A stretch of 64,000 nt of DNA from Flaveria trinervia (GCA_025506515.1 CM046456.1:14766061-14830060); one strand, 5' to 3'; positions 31,689-44,295 are shown, counted from the stretch's first letter. The notes: generated by a model from the sequence alone, not told the origin. Made by a program: numbers and translations.

Positions 31689-33167
31689 GTGAGTGCCATG
31701 CAAGAAGAACTTTTTCAGTTCAAGAAGTTAGGTGTATGGACTCTGGTGGATAGACCTAAAGTTGCTAAGGTCATTGGCACCAAATGGGTCTTGAAATGCA
31801 AGAAAGATGACCAAGGTGTCATCATCAGGAACAAGGCTCAGCCTGTAGTTCAAGGATTTCGACAAGTCGAGGGAATTGATTACAATGAAGTATTTGCACC
31901 TGTGACAAGAATGGAAGCAATCCGTATCTTCCTAGCCTATACCTCTTACATGAAGATTAAAGTCTATCAATTGGATGTAAAGAGTGCATTTCTTCATGGT
32001 GAAATCCGAGAAACAATGTATGTCAGTCAACCCGAAGGATTTGAGGATCCATGTCACCAGGACAGAGTTTACAAACTAGATAAGGCTCTCTACGGGCTTC
32101 ATCAAGCCCCGAGAGCATGGTATGAAAAACTCTCAACTCACCTTGTGAAACACGGATTTCGCAGAGGTGTGATTGACTGCATACTGTTCATCAAAAAGAA
32201 AGATGGTGATCTGTTGCTGGTTCAAATTTACGTTGATGACATAATCTTCGGTTCCAAGAACGAAGAATTTGAAGCAGTGATGAAGGTAGAATTTGAGATG
32301 AAGTTCTTTCTTGGGTTACAGGTGGATCAAGCACCAAAGGGGATATTCCTACATTAGACCAAGTATGTCAGGGATATCTCAGTCGGTTTGATATGGAGAA
32401 TGCTTCCGCAGCTAGGACTCCACTTGCTACAAACCATGATGCAGCACCCGACGAGAATGGTGATCTGGTTGATGCGACCATGTACCGAGGAATGATTGGA
32501 TCCCTCATGTACCTCACTGCCTCAGGACCTGATATCATGTATGCAACGTGTCTTTGTTCAAGATATCAAGCAAAACCAAAGTTAACTATCTGATCGGGGT
32601 CAAAAGGATATTTCCTTATGTGAAGGTACACCAACACTTGGATTGTGGTATCCTCATGACGATGACTTTGAGCTTACGGCGTATAGTGACTCGGATTATG
32701 GTGGCTGCAAGATGAATTACAAATATACATTAGCAGGTTGTCAATTCTTTGGGAGAAAATTAGTCACGTGGCAGTGTAAGAAGCGGACATCAGTTGCGTT
32801 GTCAACTTGTGAAGCTGAGTATGTTGCTGCGGCAAGCTGCTGTTCTCAAATCATCTAGATTCAACAACAGATGCGGGACTATGGTTTGCAATTTTCTAAC
32901 ACCTCTATTTTCGTTGATAATTCTACCGCAATAGCAGTTACTAAATATCCTCTCCAACATCCTAAGACCAAACACATCGGCATAAAATATCACTTTATAC
33001 GTGATTGCTTTGAAAAGAATCTAATCAATGTCGTTAAAATAAATACGGATTTTCAACGCGCTGACCTTGATACAAAAGCTTTTGATAAACCACGTTTTCT
33101 ACACTTGTTAGAGATCAACGACGTTAAAAAGAAAAGTGAAGTAATTCAAGAAGATGACCATGCTTAG
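31689..33167 (+). pseudogene. Element C reverse transcriptase-RNase H
   Basis: RT frame 31689-32357 with KVIGTKWVLKCK, QLDVKSAFLHGE, YGLHQAPRAWY and YVDDIIFGSKNEE. After YVDD a few codons present in A and B (around LCKE and SAMGE) are missing. A stop follows at 32355-32357 (TAG), then a one-base loss; the connection and RNase H continue in other frames at 32393-32593, 32643-32858 (SDSDYGGC) and 32871-33167 (FVDNSTAIAVTK, KTKHIGIKYHFIRDCF). At least three lesions separate the pieces. Confidence 0.9.
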
Positions 33168-34760
33168 TCTGATGCGTAAAGTCAAATTTCTTTTATTTTC
33201 TTTATTTTAGTTTAAGTTCTTTAATTAATTTTATTGCTGTTATTTCCTCTTCTATTAAAATCCTAAAAATGCAATTCCTTTACGGTTTTAGAATTTTAGG
33301 GGGAGAATAGGTTAAGTCAGTAATTAAAAAAACGAGGGAGGATGACGAGCTAGCTGATAGAAATGAGATCGGCTCTATGAAACTGATTCAATGACTGTGG
33401 AAAATGATAGTACACAGGAACAAATTATTTGGGACTTTAAAATATTAAATTGAATTAGATGCAAAATTCAAAGTATAAGTCAGAGAAGTCTGTGCAATAT
33501 AAAAGGAAAATGATAGTACACTGGCTACTACTAAGGTAATGCAAAGAAAGTAGATCTAGAGGTTGTTGGACCACTACATGATGTGTCGTAGATTCAACAC
33601 AATAGATGATTAGACCTCATTGGTGAACTAAATTTAAACTAAACTATTCAACTGACTGTGGGTTCCCATCTTATCACTGGTTAACACAATCAGTTATTTC
33701 CAATAAGGGGTAACGAGCAAATAAACGCCACAAATGTGTGCGTATGACCAAAATATGAGCAAAAGCACGTGATGAAAAAAATGCAAAAGCAATCAAACTA
33801 ATAACCTATGTTGTTGGTGAGATCTGTGCTAAAAGAATAAAATTGCTCAAATAAGGAGATAGGTTATGTGCCTCTCTGCTGTGTGGTGGCACTGACCTGA
33901 GAATAAGCATAACCTTATATTCTAGAATTCATTGTTGTTTGCCACCTCTCTGCTGTACGATGGCACTGACCTGAGGTTTGGCTTCTCTTTGAAAGCTCTA
34001 AGAATAGTTTCTTCTTGAATACTACCCTGAGACCGCTCAAAAATCTCCTAAGGAATGTTGATTACCATATAAGTGCGGGATCCACAAATGTTGGTTGAAA
34101 TAATATAACATAATTCATCACCAATCTGTGTCAAAAGTCTGGGTATGAATTTAAGTGGACAATTATACTGACAATTAGTGTGGCTGCAATTCTTGAAAAT
34201 CCAAATCAACGTATGCACCTCGTAGTACCAATATGATTTCCTAAAATTGCTAAATGACCCTCGATGAAAACAAGAATCAAGCATCAAATGAATTTGAAAA
34301 CACGTCCTGAATGATTTGATTACCTGTATGATTCCATAATTAATCGTTTCATTTATGGTCAAAATAACTTGAAGCTGCCTGTTCGATGAAATAAGTCTGG
34401 TAGATTTCTATCTTAGGATTAACACCTCACACAAAACCACTAAAACAAGTTTTAGTTTTGTATTTTAGTTTTAGTTCTTTTATTTTGTTTAAATTTCATC
34501 AATTTAGTTTGTTAAACATCGGACTATGCCATGGAACTCAATCAGGGATTTAATCAACTAAAAAGGTCATGTCTGAGGTGACCACACGTGTTTTCAAATG
34601 TAAATGAGTCACGTCTGAGGTGACAAATTGTTTTAAAAGGATCACGTCTGACATGATCAAAGGTTGTCAAAATTAAAACGATCATGTCTGAGATGATCGA
34701 ATGCTCATAACGGTTAATCAAAGTTAAAAGAGATTAAGTGTGGAATGGTCATAAAGTCAA
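33168..34760 (+). other. Conserved noncoding block of element C
   Basis: Counterpart of 12126-13640 in element B: polypurine tract TTTTAGGGGGAGAATAG (33295-33310), ACACAATAGATGATTAGACC, GTAACGAGC...CCACAAATGTGTGCG, the duplicated hairpin unit (33870-33901, 33944-33976) and GTCTGAGGTGA/GATCATGTCTGA units (34560-34700). No coding frame is shared between B and C. Confidence 0.7.
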
Positions 34761-34769
34761 AATCATGAG

Positions 34770-35080
34770 TGTGATCCATTCGCACGATTGGACCATGAGT
34801 ATGAACCAATCATATGATTGGACCATACTTATGCTCTATACAACCGAATGGAGCATGAGTATGAACCATTCACATGAATGGCCTACAAGATTAAGCTAGT
34901 TGACCGAATGAGTCAGTCGCCCGACTGAAACCCAATCGGCCGACTGAATGTGATCGACTGAACCAATCGCACGACTGAGGTCCAATCACCCGAATGAACA
35001 GAGAGAATGGGTCCAGTCGCCCGAATGAACAGAGTGAATGGGTCCAGTCACCCGATTGAAATCAGATTTAGTATAAATAG
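34770..35080 (+). promoter_or_regulatory. Putative internal promoter for element C ORF3
   Basis: Motif array (CATTCGCACGATTGGACC, CAGTCGCCCGACTGA, CCAATCGCACGACTGA) followed by a canonical TATAAATAG at 35072-35080, then ATAGTCGATCGCAT and an ACTCATCAC start-like segment shared with element B (GTCGATCGCAT at 14035-14045). Layout matches the element's own LTR: array 36718-36925, TATA at 36936. Confidence 0.6.
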
Positions 35081-35217
35081 GGCCATAGTCGATCGCATAA
35101 ACTCATCACCCCCCATTCGCCCTAAAATCGCACAGCTTACAGTTACTTGCTGAAATTTCTTCAGACCCAAATGAAGTTCATCTTGTGACATTTTGATGAT
35201 CTCTATTGATTTTACAG

Positions 35218-35756
35218 GTATAATGCGGTGCACTCTAACAAAAACTCTGTTGATTTGAGCCCTAAATCACGAGATTCGGCCCTAACAAGACCCAAGACTG
35301 AAATTGGACAAATAACCTAACTAAACTAATTAAAATGTTGAAATCTAGGTTATTAGGTGATTAGTAGAGTGATTGCGAGTCTATTGAACCAATACACGAT
35401 GTCTAATTTGAAGAATTGGTCAAAATTCGAATTTCATTCGAACAGACAGTACGTCAAACGACTGGACACCCAGATGGACTCCAATCACACGACTGAGTTG
35501 GCCGAATGACTCAGTCGGCTGAATGGATAATCCGAATGAGCTCAGTCGGCCGACTAAACCAATCGCAGGCTCAGTCACCCGACTGAACTCAGTCGCATGT
35601 TCAGTCACCCGACTGTATTCAGTCGCTGTTAGGTCAACCGACTGAACTCAATCGTATGGTTCAATCGCACAATTGAACCAGACTGATCCCTAATAGTTTA
35701 ACTTGAACTGAACTTTGTTGTGTGGTGATCTAATGTCTATGTGTCTTGTGATACAG
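35218..35756 (+). other. Putative 5'-UTR intron before ORF3, element C
   Basis: Donor TTTACAG|GTATAA at 35217/35218 and acceptor TCTTGTGATACAG ending at 35756, four bases before the ORF3 ATG at 35761. Size 539 bp against 588 bp in element B. It contains a second array (35440-35690). Confidence 0.45.
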
Positions 35757-35760
35757 ATTG

Positions 35761-36430
35761 ATGGCTGACAGATGGTCCATCAACCCCAAGCACAACATTT
35801 GTGCCCATTTGGATGCCACGACTTGAAATGGTGCCCAACTTGCAGGGATCATTGCATTCCTAAAGAGATCCTGAATTCACCGAGCTATATCCATACCATG
35901 CACTCCCTATAGGTCTATACAGCAGGCCTTCTGGGAGGGGGCATCAGTTGATCGTTCACAAGAGCCCTACAGCATCCGGAGTACTATTTTTGGGCATGAT
36001 ATCGAGGTGATTGCAGCTGATATTCGTCGAGTGCTCGATCTGGCTGACGATGCAGATCACCGACCAGGCTACACCCTCTGACAGTTAGAGGGTGCTTCTT
36101 CAGGATAAAGTACGCTAGGGACAAAAACACAGGTAGCTGAACAAAATCAACATGTGTCCCCAGTTTAAGTACTTGGCGCATGTGATTCTAAAGTGCTTGG
36201 CGTCGAGGAGGGGTGGGTTTGATGACCTCTCAGACCAGATCCAGAATGCCTACGTGGCACTGGTACTCAACCACCCATTCAGTTTCTCCAGTATGATTTT
36301 TTCCTATCTGATAGAGAACCTAGAGGCAAAGGGCAAGGAAGGATTCTGCATGTACCCCAGATTCTTGCAGATGATTATCGAGGAGTCACAAAAGAGGAGA
36401 AGTACAAGAAGTATGAGGACTTATGAAGAA
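35761..36430 (+). pseudogene. Element C ORF3 (internally deleted)
   Basis: Begins MADRWSINPKHNICAHLDAT, parallel to element B's start, with an early stop (TGA at about 35824) and frameshifts. The frame 36152-36496 carries CPQFKYLAHVILKCLASR, FSFSSMIFSYLIENLE and CMYPRFLQMIIE. Right after this the sequence jumps to GAGTCACAAAAGAGG, which in element B lies at about 18177, near the ORF end. So the acidic, repeat, coiled-coil and C-terminal segments, about 2.8 kb in B, are missing, with GAG as possible microhomology at the junction (about 36380-36386). Confidence 0.7.
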
Positions 36431-36468
36431 TGTAAGATAGTAGAGGAAACTAGGTCCAAAGGGGAGTT

Positions 36469-37208
36469 TATAGATACATGTGTACCTAGTTTCTGAGCTT
36501 AATGTAAAATGTTTTTATTGTCTTACACATATGTAATAGAATGGATACTTAATGAAATACAATGTGTGGTTGTGCTTATAATGTTGGATATTTTATTGCT
36601 TAGTATGTAATAACGCTTATTGAACTAACTATATATGTTTGTAGTTGTTTTAATAGATCTAAGTCAAATAATGATTGTGAAACATATTCAAACTTAATCA
36701 TATGAAGTTCTCATGCGAATGGCCCATGCTAATGGACCATACGCACGAACAACTTCATGCTAATGAACCAGTGGCACGACTGAACCAGGAGACTGAATCA
36801 GTCGCATGATTGTAACATGAGATTGACTCAATTGCACGGCTAAACACTCAGTCGTGCGAATGGATCAACCGCATGACTCAATCGCACGACTAAACCATGT
36901 AAATGGTTCAGTCGCCCGAATGAGAAACCTTAACCTATAAATACCACTTAAATCGTGGAAAAACATAACACTTTGAAACCCCACGTACTAAATCGCACCC
37001 TAGCCGTCCAGAGACCTCTAAGAACCTGTTCCAAGTTCATAGATCGCACTAGATCGATTACTAATCGTTCTTAACATTTAAATTCAATCCACAATTATTT
37101 CTACGTGCGTTCTCACTGATTGGATCGCCAATCAAATAGGATTCCGAACTATTTGATTCGGTATACACGTATATCAGTTAGTATTTCATTCAATACTCGA
37201 TCCTAACA
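36469..37208 (+). repeat. 3' LTR of element C
   Basis: 740 bp; preceded by polypurine tract CCAAAGGGGAGTT. The first bases read TATAGATAC against TGTAGATAC in the 5' LTR, so the terminal TG has become TA. Ends GATCCTAACA, then GCTGC. Confidence 0.9.
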
Positions 37209-38225
37209 GCTGCAAAGATCAACTAACCACAACATAACAGTGAATTGCCATAAGTTTACAAGACTCAAATGTTTTACAAATGCAACGATTATAAGGTAAC
37301 ATGTTTCACCCCAAAGTGGGAAAATATGAAAAGGGGTATAGAAATAGTCACAGGATATATTAAGGTAATGATAGGAATTTAGACGGGGCTCCAACGATTT
37401 TTTTTACAAGTTACCTAAACGTATCGATACCAAGATTAAGTTCAATAATAAGATTAATAATTTAAGATGAACTAGGGTCTCAATTGGAATTTGGGGTGTG
37501 TAAATAATTAACTAAAATAATGAGTCGATTATGTTTTGCGTTCAATAAAGTTGGAATAGATCAATTAAAAATAAGAATTCAATAATTTAATTTAATGATT
37601 AAATATGATGTGTAAAAAGAATTAATTAACTTAATAATTACTTGTTTAAAATTGATAAAGAGAATTTATGGAATATTTGTTTAAATAACTTTAATAAATT
37701 ATTTAAAATAATTTTATAAATTTTGAACCTTTAAAATGATTATTATAAAAGTCTTATATTACAAAACCTTAAAATGAAAATAACTTATAATAGCAAATTA
37801 TGTTGTTCTATAAGTTTCAAGGATAAAAAGTTTAAGGAATTAAATTATTAAAATTTTAAAAATGAAACGTTAGTAGAATTAAATAAGTTAATAATTGATT
37901 AATAAGGATTAAGTATGAATTGTGAAAATAAATAATTATTTTAATAGCTATTTATGATATATCATGGTTAAACGAATAATTGAATTATTAATAATTATTC
38001 GAATAATTATTTATTTAAAGTATTCGTGATGCGTAGATTTAAAGTGTTTTGAAATAATCTATGTTCGAGCCAAAATAGATTTATAACTTTAAATCATATA
38101 AATGATTTAATAATATTTTATAACCTTTGTTATTCTTTTTTAAAAACACAATAATTAAATTTAAAAATTATAAGTTTTAAAATCTTTTAAAAATTAACTT
38201 AATAATTTTTGAAATATTTTGGTTA
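37209..38225. other. AT-rich intergenic or degraded repeat
   Basis: Very AT-rich (runs of AATAATTATT, TTTAAAATAA). The first 60 bp continue the LTR-like target of element C. No coding frame, no terminal repeats seen. Confidence 0.4.
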
Positions 38226-38385
38226 ACAAAATAATATTTATTTAGATTTATCATTTTAGTAATGAAAAACCCATTAAAATAAAAAGAGTAAACATGACAA
38301 GGGCAGTGTTCAAACCCTTGACCTGCCATGTATAAGTGTTTGATACTAACCAACAGACCAAAGCTAAGTTCTTGTCTTAAAACCC
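38226..38385 (-). repeat. SINE-like dispersed repeat, copy 2
   Basis: Same segment as 8802-8957, including the tRNA-like boxes on the minus strand (TGGTTAGTATC ... GTTTGAACAC; box B here has two changes). It lies directly against the Gypsy LTR copy at 38381. Confidence 0.5.
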
Positions 38386-39537
38386 AAATTAATTAATACA
38401 AACATTCTTCCAAATAAACCCCCAAATCAACATGAACCCTAGTTTGATCTTGTTCCAAATCGAGCATCAATTCACCAGTGATAGTTGTAATAAGTTTAGG
38501 GCTTTTGTTAAATACATCAAAACGCTTGAAAAGGTATGATCAATTTACCTTTTCCAGATTGGAACGATGATAGGTAATAGGAAGTGCATACCGCGACCGA
38601 GAAGAAGGAGTTTCAGATGCAATTGTTGATGTTAATCAAATTAACTTTGCAGACAGCTTCTAGGATCGATAATGAGCAAAAGCCCTCTGTCAATTGTGAT
38701 TAGTATAGCTTCAAACCTGGATCACGATTAAATCGCAGGTCACGAATAAAGATGACGGTTGATTTTGGTGGATGTGTTTGTTTCGAATGGAATTGGTATT
38801 ACAAAAAGTTTCAAGAGATTAATTATAAGGTTTTCACTTGTTTAAATGTGTTCAATTTGTTCAGTTTCGTTTCAAACGTGTTTAAGTTTTACTTCATTGT
38901 TCGGTTTCAAGTTAGCATGGAGTTACGAACGTTTAATCCAAATTAATTTAGATGTTTGATTCGAAACCGATGTGCAAGCATTTATGAGTGGTTCAATTTT
39001 GGTTTAAATCGGGTGTTTTAGGATTGGAGGGTTGTCGAACATAGGCCGGAGATGGTGGCCGAATAGTGTCGACGGGAAGGGGGTGCGGTTTGGGTTGTTT
39101 AAATAAATTACAGTTTCGGTCCCTATGGTTTAGCAAGGTTATTATTTTATGCAAAACTCTTTAATTAAGTTTTAAGATTTGCAAATCAAACCCTAAAGTT
39201 ATAAACTTTATTACAGTAAAGCCATATTTATTAACTTGCTAATTTTATTTTAGAAAATCTTTATAAAACTTTAATATTTATAAAACTTTACAATTTAATT
39301 TTATTATAATTAGAACTTATAAATGACAACAAACTTTATAATTTTATATAGATTTTAAAATCAAAATTTTTACAAAATGCTAAAATATTTTAATAAATAG
39401 ATTTTTAAATAAATGACATGATTATTGTATTTGAAAGATTAAAAAAAATAAATTGCTAACTAGTGAGTTTGATTTCTAAAATAGACTCAAACGAATTTGG
39501 GTTTAGGTTTAAGTCTTGAAAATGGGCGGATGTTACA
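38381..39537 (-). repeat. Gypsy LTR, copy 2
   Basis: Aligns with 20272-21432 over its whole length, with many small indels in AT runs. Ends GGCGGATGTTACA at 39537. The internal region that should follow is absent and the Copia LTR fragment 39538-40212 takes its place. Confidence 0.6.
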
Positions 39538-40212
39538 TGCAGAATCCTATTTGATTGGCAATCCAATCAGTGAGAATACAGTTAAGATCAATCTAATGAT
39601 TAAAGAATGTTAAGAACGATTAGAACGAGATCAACTGCGATCTATGAACTTGGAACAGGTTTTCTTGAGTCTCTGGATGGCTAGGGTATTATTATGTGCG
39701 TAGGTATTCGAATTGTTATGTTTTTCCACAAATTAGGTGGTATTTATAGGTTAGGGTTCTCCAATCGTACGACTGAACCATTAGCATGCTTCAGTAATGC
39801 GACTGAATCATGCGATTGATCCATCCGCACGACTGAAGGTTTAGTCGTGCGACTAAGTCAATCTTATGTCTCAATAGTGTGACTGATCCAGTCTCCTGGT
39901 TCAGTCGTGTGAGTGGTCCATTAGCATGAAGTATTCATGTGTATGGTCTATTAGCATGGTCCATTCGCATGAGGACTTCAAATGATTAAGTTTGAACATG
40001 TTTCTCAATCATTATTGACTAAGAATTATGTATAATAACCACAAACCTATATAGTTAGCTCACTATAATTTATCACACAATAAACAATGAAACATTAAAC
40101 ATTATAAACATCAATCACATATTGTATTTCATTCATACCCATTCATTACATATATGTAAGACATGATAGATATTTACATTAAGTTCCTAAACTTGGTACA
40201 TATGTATCAACA
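39538..40212 (-). repeat. Truncated Sirevirus-type LTR
   Basis: Minus-orientation LTR lacking about 80 bp at its inner end: starts TGCAGAATCCTATTTGATTGG and ends GTATCAACA. TATA on the minus strand (CCTATAAATA, near 39731-39740) and motif array 39760-39985. No adjoining primer site or polypurine tract, so it is a solo or deletion-derived LTR. Confidence 0.75.
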
Positions 40213-42140
40213 CATTCGATAACAAAGGAGAACATTATATGTTTTTCGGAAGAGATGGGAATGTTTGTGAAGGATATTTTAATGTGATTGGGTATCTAGA
40301 TTGTGGTCTAGAAGGGGTAAGAAAGAGAGTGTGAAGTTTAAGGTAGTAGTTGTAGAAGCAACATTGACTCCGGTAGCAGGCCCTAGGGATGTATAGTATG
40401 GGATGTTCCTCAAGTTTTTCGGCAAGAAAGATGAACAAAAGGAGAAGAAAAAAAACCTTCCAGTAGGAAATATGGCAGGTAGAATAGATAAAAATGATAA
40501 CTCGATCATAGATTCAGGGGCAACCGAGTCCATGACCCATAAATGGGAATTGCTCGATAATCTCACAACCAATACCACCAAATTACATGTTATAATGCCC
40601 AATGGTCAGCCTATTCCAGTAAATGGGAATAGCGAGGTTCTTTTTAAGGGAGTCTTAGAGCAAAACACGTGCTTTTGTTACCAAATCTTTTGTACGTTCG
40701 TTGATTGGCATGGAATTTACAATGTGCTATCACATTTTTCCCATATTTCTTTGCCATGCAAGTTTTGAGGATGAGAAGCTTGATTGGAACGGGTAAGTGT
40801 AGTGGTAGCCTTTACAGAATGGAAACGATGCAAGAGAATCCAAAGGCTATGATTGCTAAAGCGACAAATGTGTGGCACAAAAGACTCGATCACTCGTCTA
40901 GTATCAAACTCTCTCATATTAGCTTTTAAAGGATATTGTTTTTAATTCAGAAAAGGAGCTTTGTGAGTCTCATGTTAGAGCAAAGTTAGCTGGATTGTTA
41001 TTTTTAACTCATTCAATAAATATAACTAAATGTTTTGACATGGTGCATTGTGATATTTGAGAGAGCTATAGAACGCTTTAGCTTTCATGTGGGAATTTGT
41101 TTCTCTCCTGGTTGATTATTTTTTAGGGTAGTTGTGTATATATATACTCAAGCACAAACATGAAGCAAGTGATTGTTTAATTAATTTTCATGACATAGTT
41201 AAAACTCAATTTGAAAAAAAAAATAAAACAAGTCTATTATGACAACAGAGGGAGTTCACTTCAAACCAAATGAAAGTGTTTATAATGACCAATGGAAATA
41301 TACTAGAAACAATGTGCCCTTACACCCCACAACAAAATAGGGTGGTGGAAAGAAAGCACAAACACCTACTAGAGGTCAATGCAACTATGAGGTTTGAAGC
41401 AAATTATTGGTCAAGTTCTAGACAAAATGTATATTGATGATTGCATACATTATTAATAGGCTCCCATCCAAGTTATGAACAAAACACCTTACAATGTCAT
41501 GTTTGGAAAGGAGCCGATGTATAATAACATGAGAGTCTGTGGGTGTTTGGCATATTTTAGAAACACCGGTACTAAAGGTGATAAACTCGAACCAAGGGCA
41601 GAGGCCGGAGTTTTCTTGGGTTACCCTTTGGTACCAAAGGATACAAATTTTATGATTTAGAAAAGAAAAGGGTTGTCATTCAAAAGAAATATACTTTTCT
41701 TTGAACCTGTTTTCTTATTTTCTATTAGTAGGGCTCCAACCACTAAAGGTGATAAAGAAATTATTGATGAATATCATCTTATTTTGAAACAAAATCTAGA
41801 ATAAATGGAGAGTTATTAGGTAATGAAGATAAAGTGCACAAAACCCAACCACCCATAATGGGTTATTAGTCATTAGCTAATGAACCCATAGTGGGTGCAC
41901 TTCCATGTAGTTCCCGATCCATGCATGAGGTTGAGGATAATACTCATGCACCAACCTTTTCCATGCAAGATGAATTATATGTTTGACCATAAAACACATG
42001 AGCTCAACAATAATAATCAACAAGAATCTAATGACACAAAAAAAGAACAACATCGAAGGATAATACTCATGCACCTCCATGTAGTTCCCCCTTTATGCAT
42101 GAGGTTGTGGATAATACTCATGCACAATCACGCAAGATGA
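40213..42140 (+). mobile_element. Old Copia element D, left part (gag end to integrase)
   Basis: Plus strand. Protease IIDSGATESMTH at about 40500-40535, then a frame change, LIGTGKCSGSLYRME and VWHKRLDHSS (GAG-pre-integrase, 40780-40905). Broken integrase pieces follow: MVHCDI near 41040, a decayed second Asp block, then TPQQNRVVERKHKHLLE (41318-41370) and NKTPYNVMFGKEPMYNNMRVCGCLAYF (41475-41660). It belongs to a Copia lineage distinct from A-C and F. No 5' LTR recognised. Interrupted at 42140 by element E. Confidence 0.8.
41900..42135 (+). repeat. Tandem duplication in element D
   Basis: A segment with CATGTAGTTCCC, ATGCATGAGGTTG and GGATAATACTCATGCAC occurs near 41906-41955 and again near 42078-42125. 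The sequence after the first copy (GATGAATTATATG, ACCATAAAACACATGAGC, 41968-42020) recurs after the right end of element E (51370-51410). So a duplication of roughly 150-160 bp existed before E inserted in its second copy. Confidence 0.75.
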
Positions 42141-42697
42141 TGTCAGGCCCCGATCCCGGAAACCTCACAGTTGGTCATTCATAGCAATTAAAATATTAAT
42201 CATTACAAATAAACGAGCTTATGCAGCGGAATACGTTTATCAAAAGCCATTCATTTCATTTAAACCCCTGTTGTTGAGCAATACATCATCGTTTAACTGA
42301 TTGCAAAAGAATTGTTTATATGCATTACAAAACAACAGCAACATAGAATACGAATGGATGTCAGTCTTTCCCTTGCCGAGTAGCTTCACTCTCGTGCCAT
42401 CCTCAGCAATGATTACCTGCCAACTGAAAATGTATAAAAGTCAGTGTTGCTGAGTGAGCTCTAGTTTTAAAAGTAATAAAATACTTTCTATATGTTGTAT
42501 AAGAAAATACTCTTTTCTGTAAAATACAACTCTGTACTGTATATGCGAGCACGCATCAACTATATGAACAAATATTGTTCGTTCTTTGTATTGTATGCCT
42601 TGTCTGTAAACTTTTAACTTTAAGTTTCACTTTCTGTATGGACCAGTGAGCAGTACCCCAACTATATGCGCGATGGAAAAACGAGTGATGGGCCATC

Positions 42698-42867
42698 TAT
42701 ATCCCTCGAAAGGGTCAACTGTATCCCTCGAAAGGGTCAAATATATCCCCCGAAAGGGTAACTGTATCCCCCGAAAGGGTCAACTATATCCCCCGAAAGG
42801 GTAACTGTATCCCCCGAAAGGGTCAACTATATCCCCCGAAAGGGTAACTGTATCCCCCAAAAGGGTC
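42698..42867. repeat. 20-21 bp tandem repeat in element E 3' LTR
   Basis: About eight units alternating TATCCCCCGAAAGGGTCAAC and TATCCCCCGAAAGGGTAACTG. Each unit has the small dyad CCC(C)CGAAAGGG. The other LTR has the matching array at 49757-49924. Confidence 0.9.
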
Positions 42868-43289
42868 TGTGTACTGTGTACAAGGCCGACCCAATCACCC
42901 AGGACACGCTACAAAGGTCCTGCCAATCTCAATTGATTGACCCTGTGTGCATAAAAGGGTAGCTAACCCGCAGCACAGTTGAGCTAACGACAACACGGTC
43001 GTGTCCCTCCTGTAAGCTTGCAAGACTTGTTAAGATTTTATTAATGTTCCTCTTCTTTCTTTATTGCTCTTTCACTTTATTATTACGAAATACTTTACGT
43101 TACGATAATAGCATACCACGTAAAGTCACATACTATGGGTAATAATAATAATAGCAATAACCATAATAAGAAACAATCATAATCAATCATATCATGCATG
43201 AAACAACATCATTAATAAGCCCTTAGTCAACCTCGGTCAAATCCCTAAAGCACAAACTCCTAGAAAATTCTGTAAAAATTTCTAAGTCT

Positions 43290-43670
43290 TAGGCGCATGG
43301 GAACTATTTGGGCGCATGAGCCCTATTTGGGCGTTTCATCACTATTTAGGCGCATCAGCCTAACACTTAAACATTTTCACTTTAGGCGCATGAACTCATT
43401 CAGGGCATGGGCACTATTGGTGCGTATGAACACTTAGGCGCATGGGCCACTTGGGCGCATGGGCACTATTGGGGCGCATGGCCGTACACTTAGTCATCCG
43501 ACTATTATTTTCTAGACGCATGGACAACTGTTCAAGCACATAGGCTGTACTTTATCATTTCTAAGGTAATCTTAGGTGCATGGAATACTGTTTGGGCGCA
43601 TGGATCACACTTAGTTCTTACTATGGCATTTTCAGGCGCATGAACCTTATTTAGGCGCATGGACCTTCTG
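43290..43670. repeat. Interspersed GGCGCATG motif array in element E 3' LTR
   Basis: TTAGGCGCATGG, TTGGGCGCATGGGCAC and similar units recur more than a dozen times at 15-50 bp spacing, all in one orientation. Matching array in the 5' LTR at 50342-50742. Confidence 0.85.
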
Positions 43671-44279
43671 TACTATATGTTTCCAGTATGTTTTCAACCC
43701 AATCATCAAATCTGTCTCTTAATGTGGCTATTCTAACATGAATAACCTATAAGCATACAAGAATCACATTCATTCATGCACAATACACACGGGTAAACAT
43801 ACATGAACTTTATAAAACCATTTTAATACATTTTCAGCCCCAAAGATTCATTTAAAACAAGTAAAACCGGGGTCTAGAACTCACCTGATGCAACTTGGGT
43901 GTTTCTTCCTTTGAACCTGCTTGCAAAGAGTTCCAAAACACCTAAAATCAACACCATACGCACACACCTGAACACAACACAAGCACATAAGCACAAGAGC
44001 ACATAACCGGGATAAACCCGTCATAAACACATAAAAACCATGAATTCGCTCACTTCTTCTTCTTGTTCTGAAAACCGAGAGTTCTCTGCTCTCTCTCTCT
44101 CTCTAAAAAAACGAAGAAGATGGTGACGTGAAAAGAGGGTGGGCAGCCATGCCCACCTTTTACACCAACTTTCAAAGATATTTGTCCTTTGGACACTTTT
44201 GGTCCCTCCACTTGGATATTATTACTTTTCTTTCTTTTTATTCTTTATATCTTGCCTTTTAAGATAACCGGGTGTTACA

Positions 44280-44295
44280 AGTCCACCCCCCTTAT
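44280..44295 (-). other. Polypurine tract of element E
   Basis: Minus strand TAAGGGGGGTGGACT directly before the 3' LTR, the expected plus-strand primer site. Confidence 0.85.

Larger units (their letters stand above)
25755..37208 (+). mobile_element. Copia element C, complete, two LTRs
   Basis: 11,454 bp. LTRs 25755-26494 and 36469-37208 are each 740 bp. Flanks are GCTAC on the left and GCTGC on the right, a 5-bp target duplication with one transition. Internal order: primer site, leader array, gag, protease, integrase, RT, RNase H, noncoding block, motif array with TATA, ORF3, polypurine tract. By eye the LTRs differ at roughly 45 positions (about 6%), mostly transitions, so it is not recent. 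All genes carry lesions, and ORF3 has a large internal deletion. Confidence 0.9.
42141..44279 (-). repeat. 3' LTR of element E
   Basis: 2,139 bp, TGTCAGGCCCCGAT to GGGTGTTACA. Contains two repeat arrays (listed separately), a (CT)n run (about 44090-44107) and a LTR-end GAACTCACC segment. Differs from the 5' LTR mainly by small indels and repeat number. Confidence 0.92.

Noticed and set aside
25755..37208. An endogenous pararetrovirus
   Set aside because: Paired LTRs, target duplication, tRNA-Met primer site and integrase identify a Copia retrotransposon; no movement or coat protein motifs.
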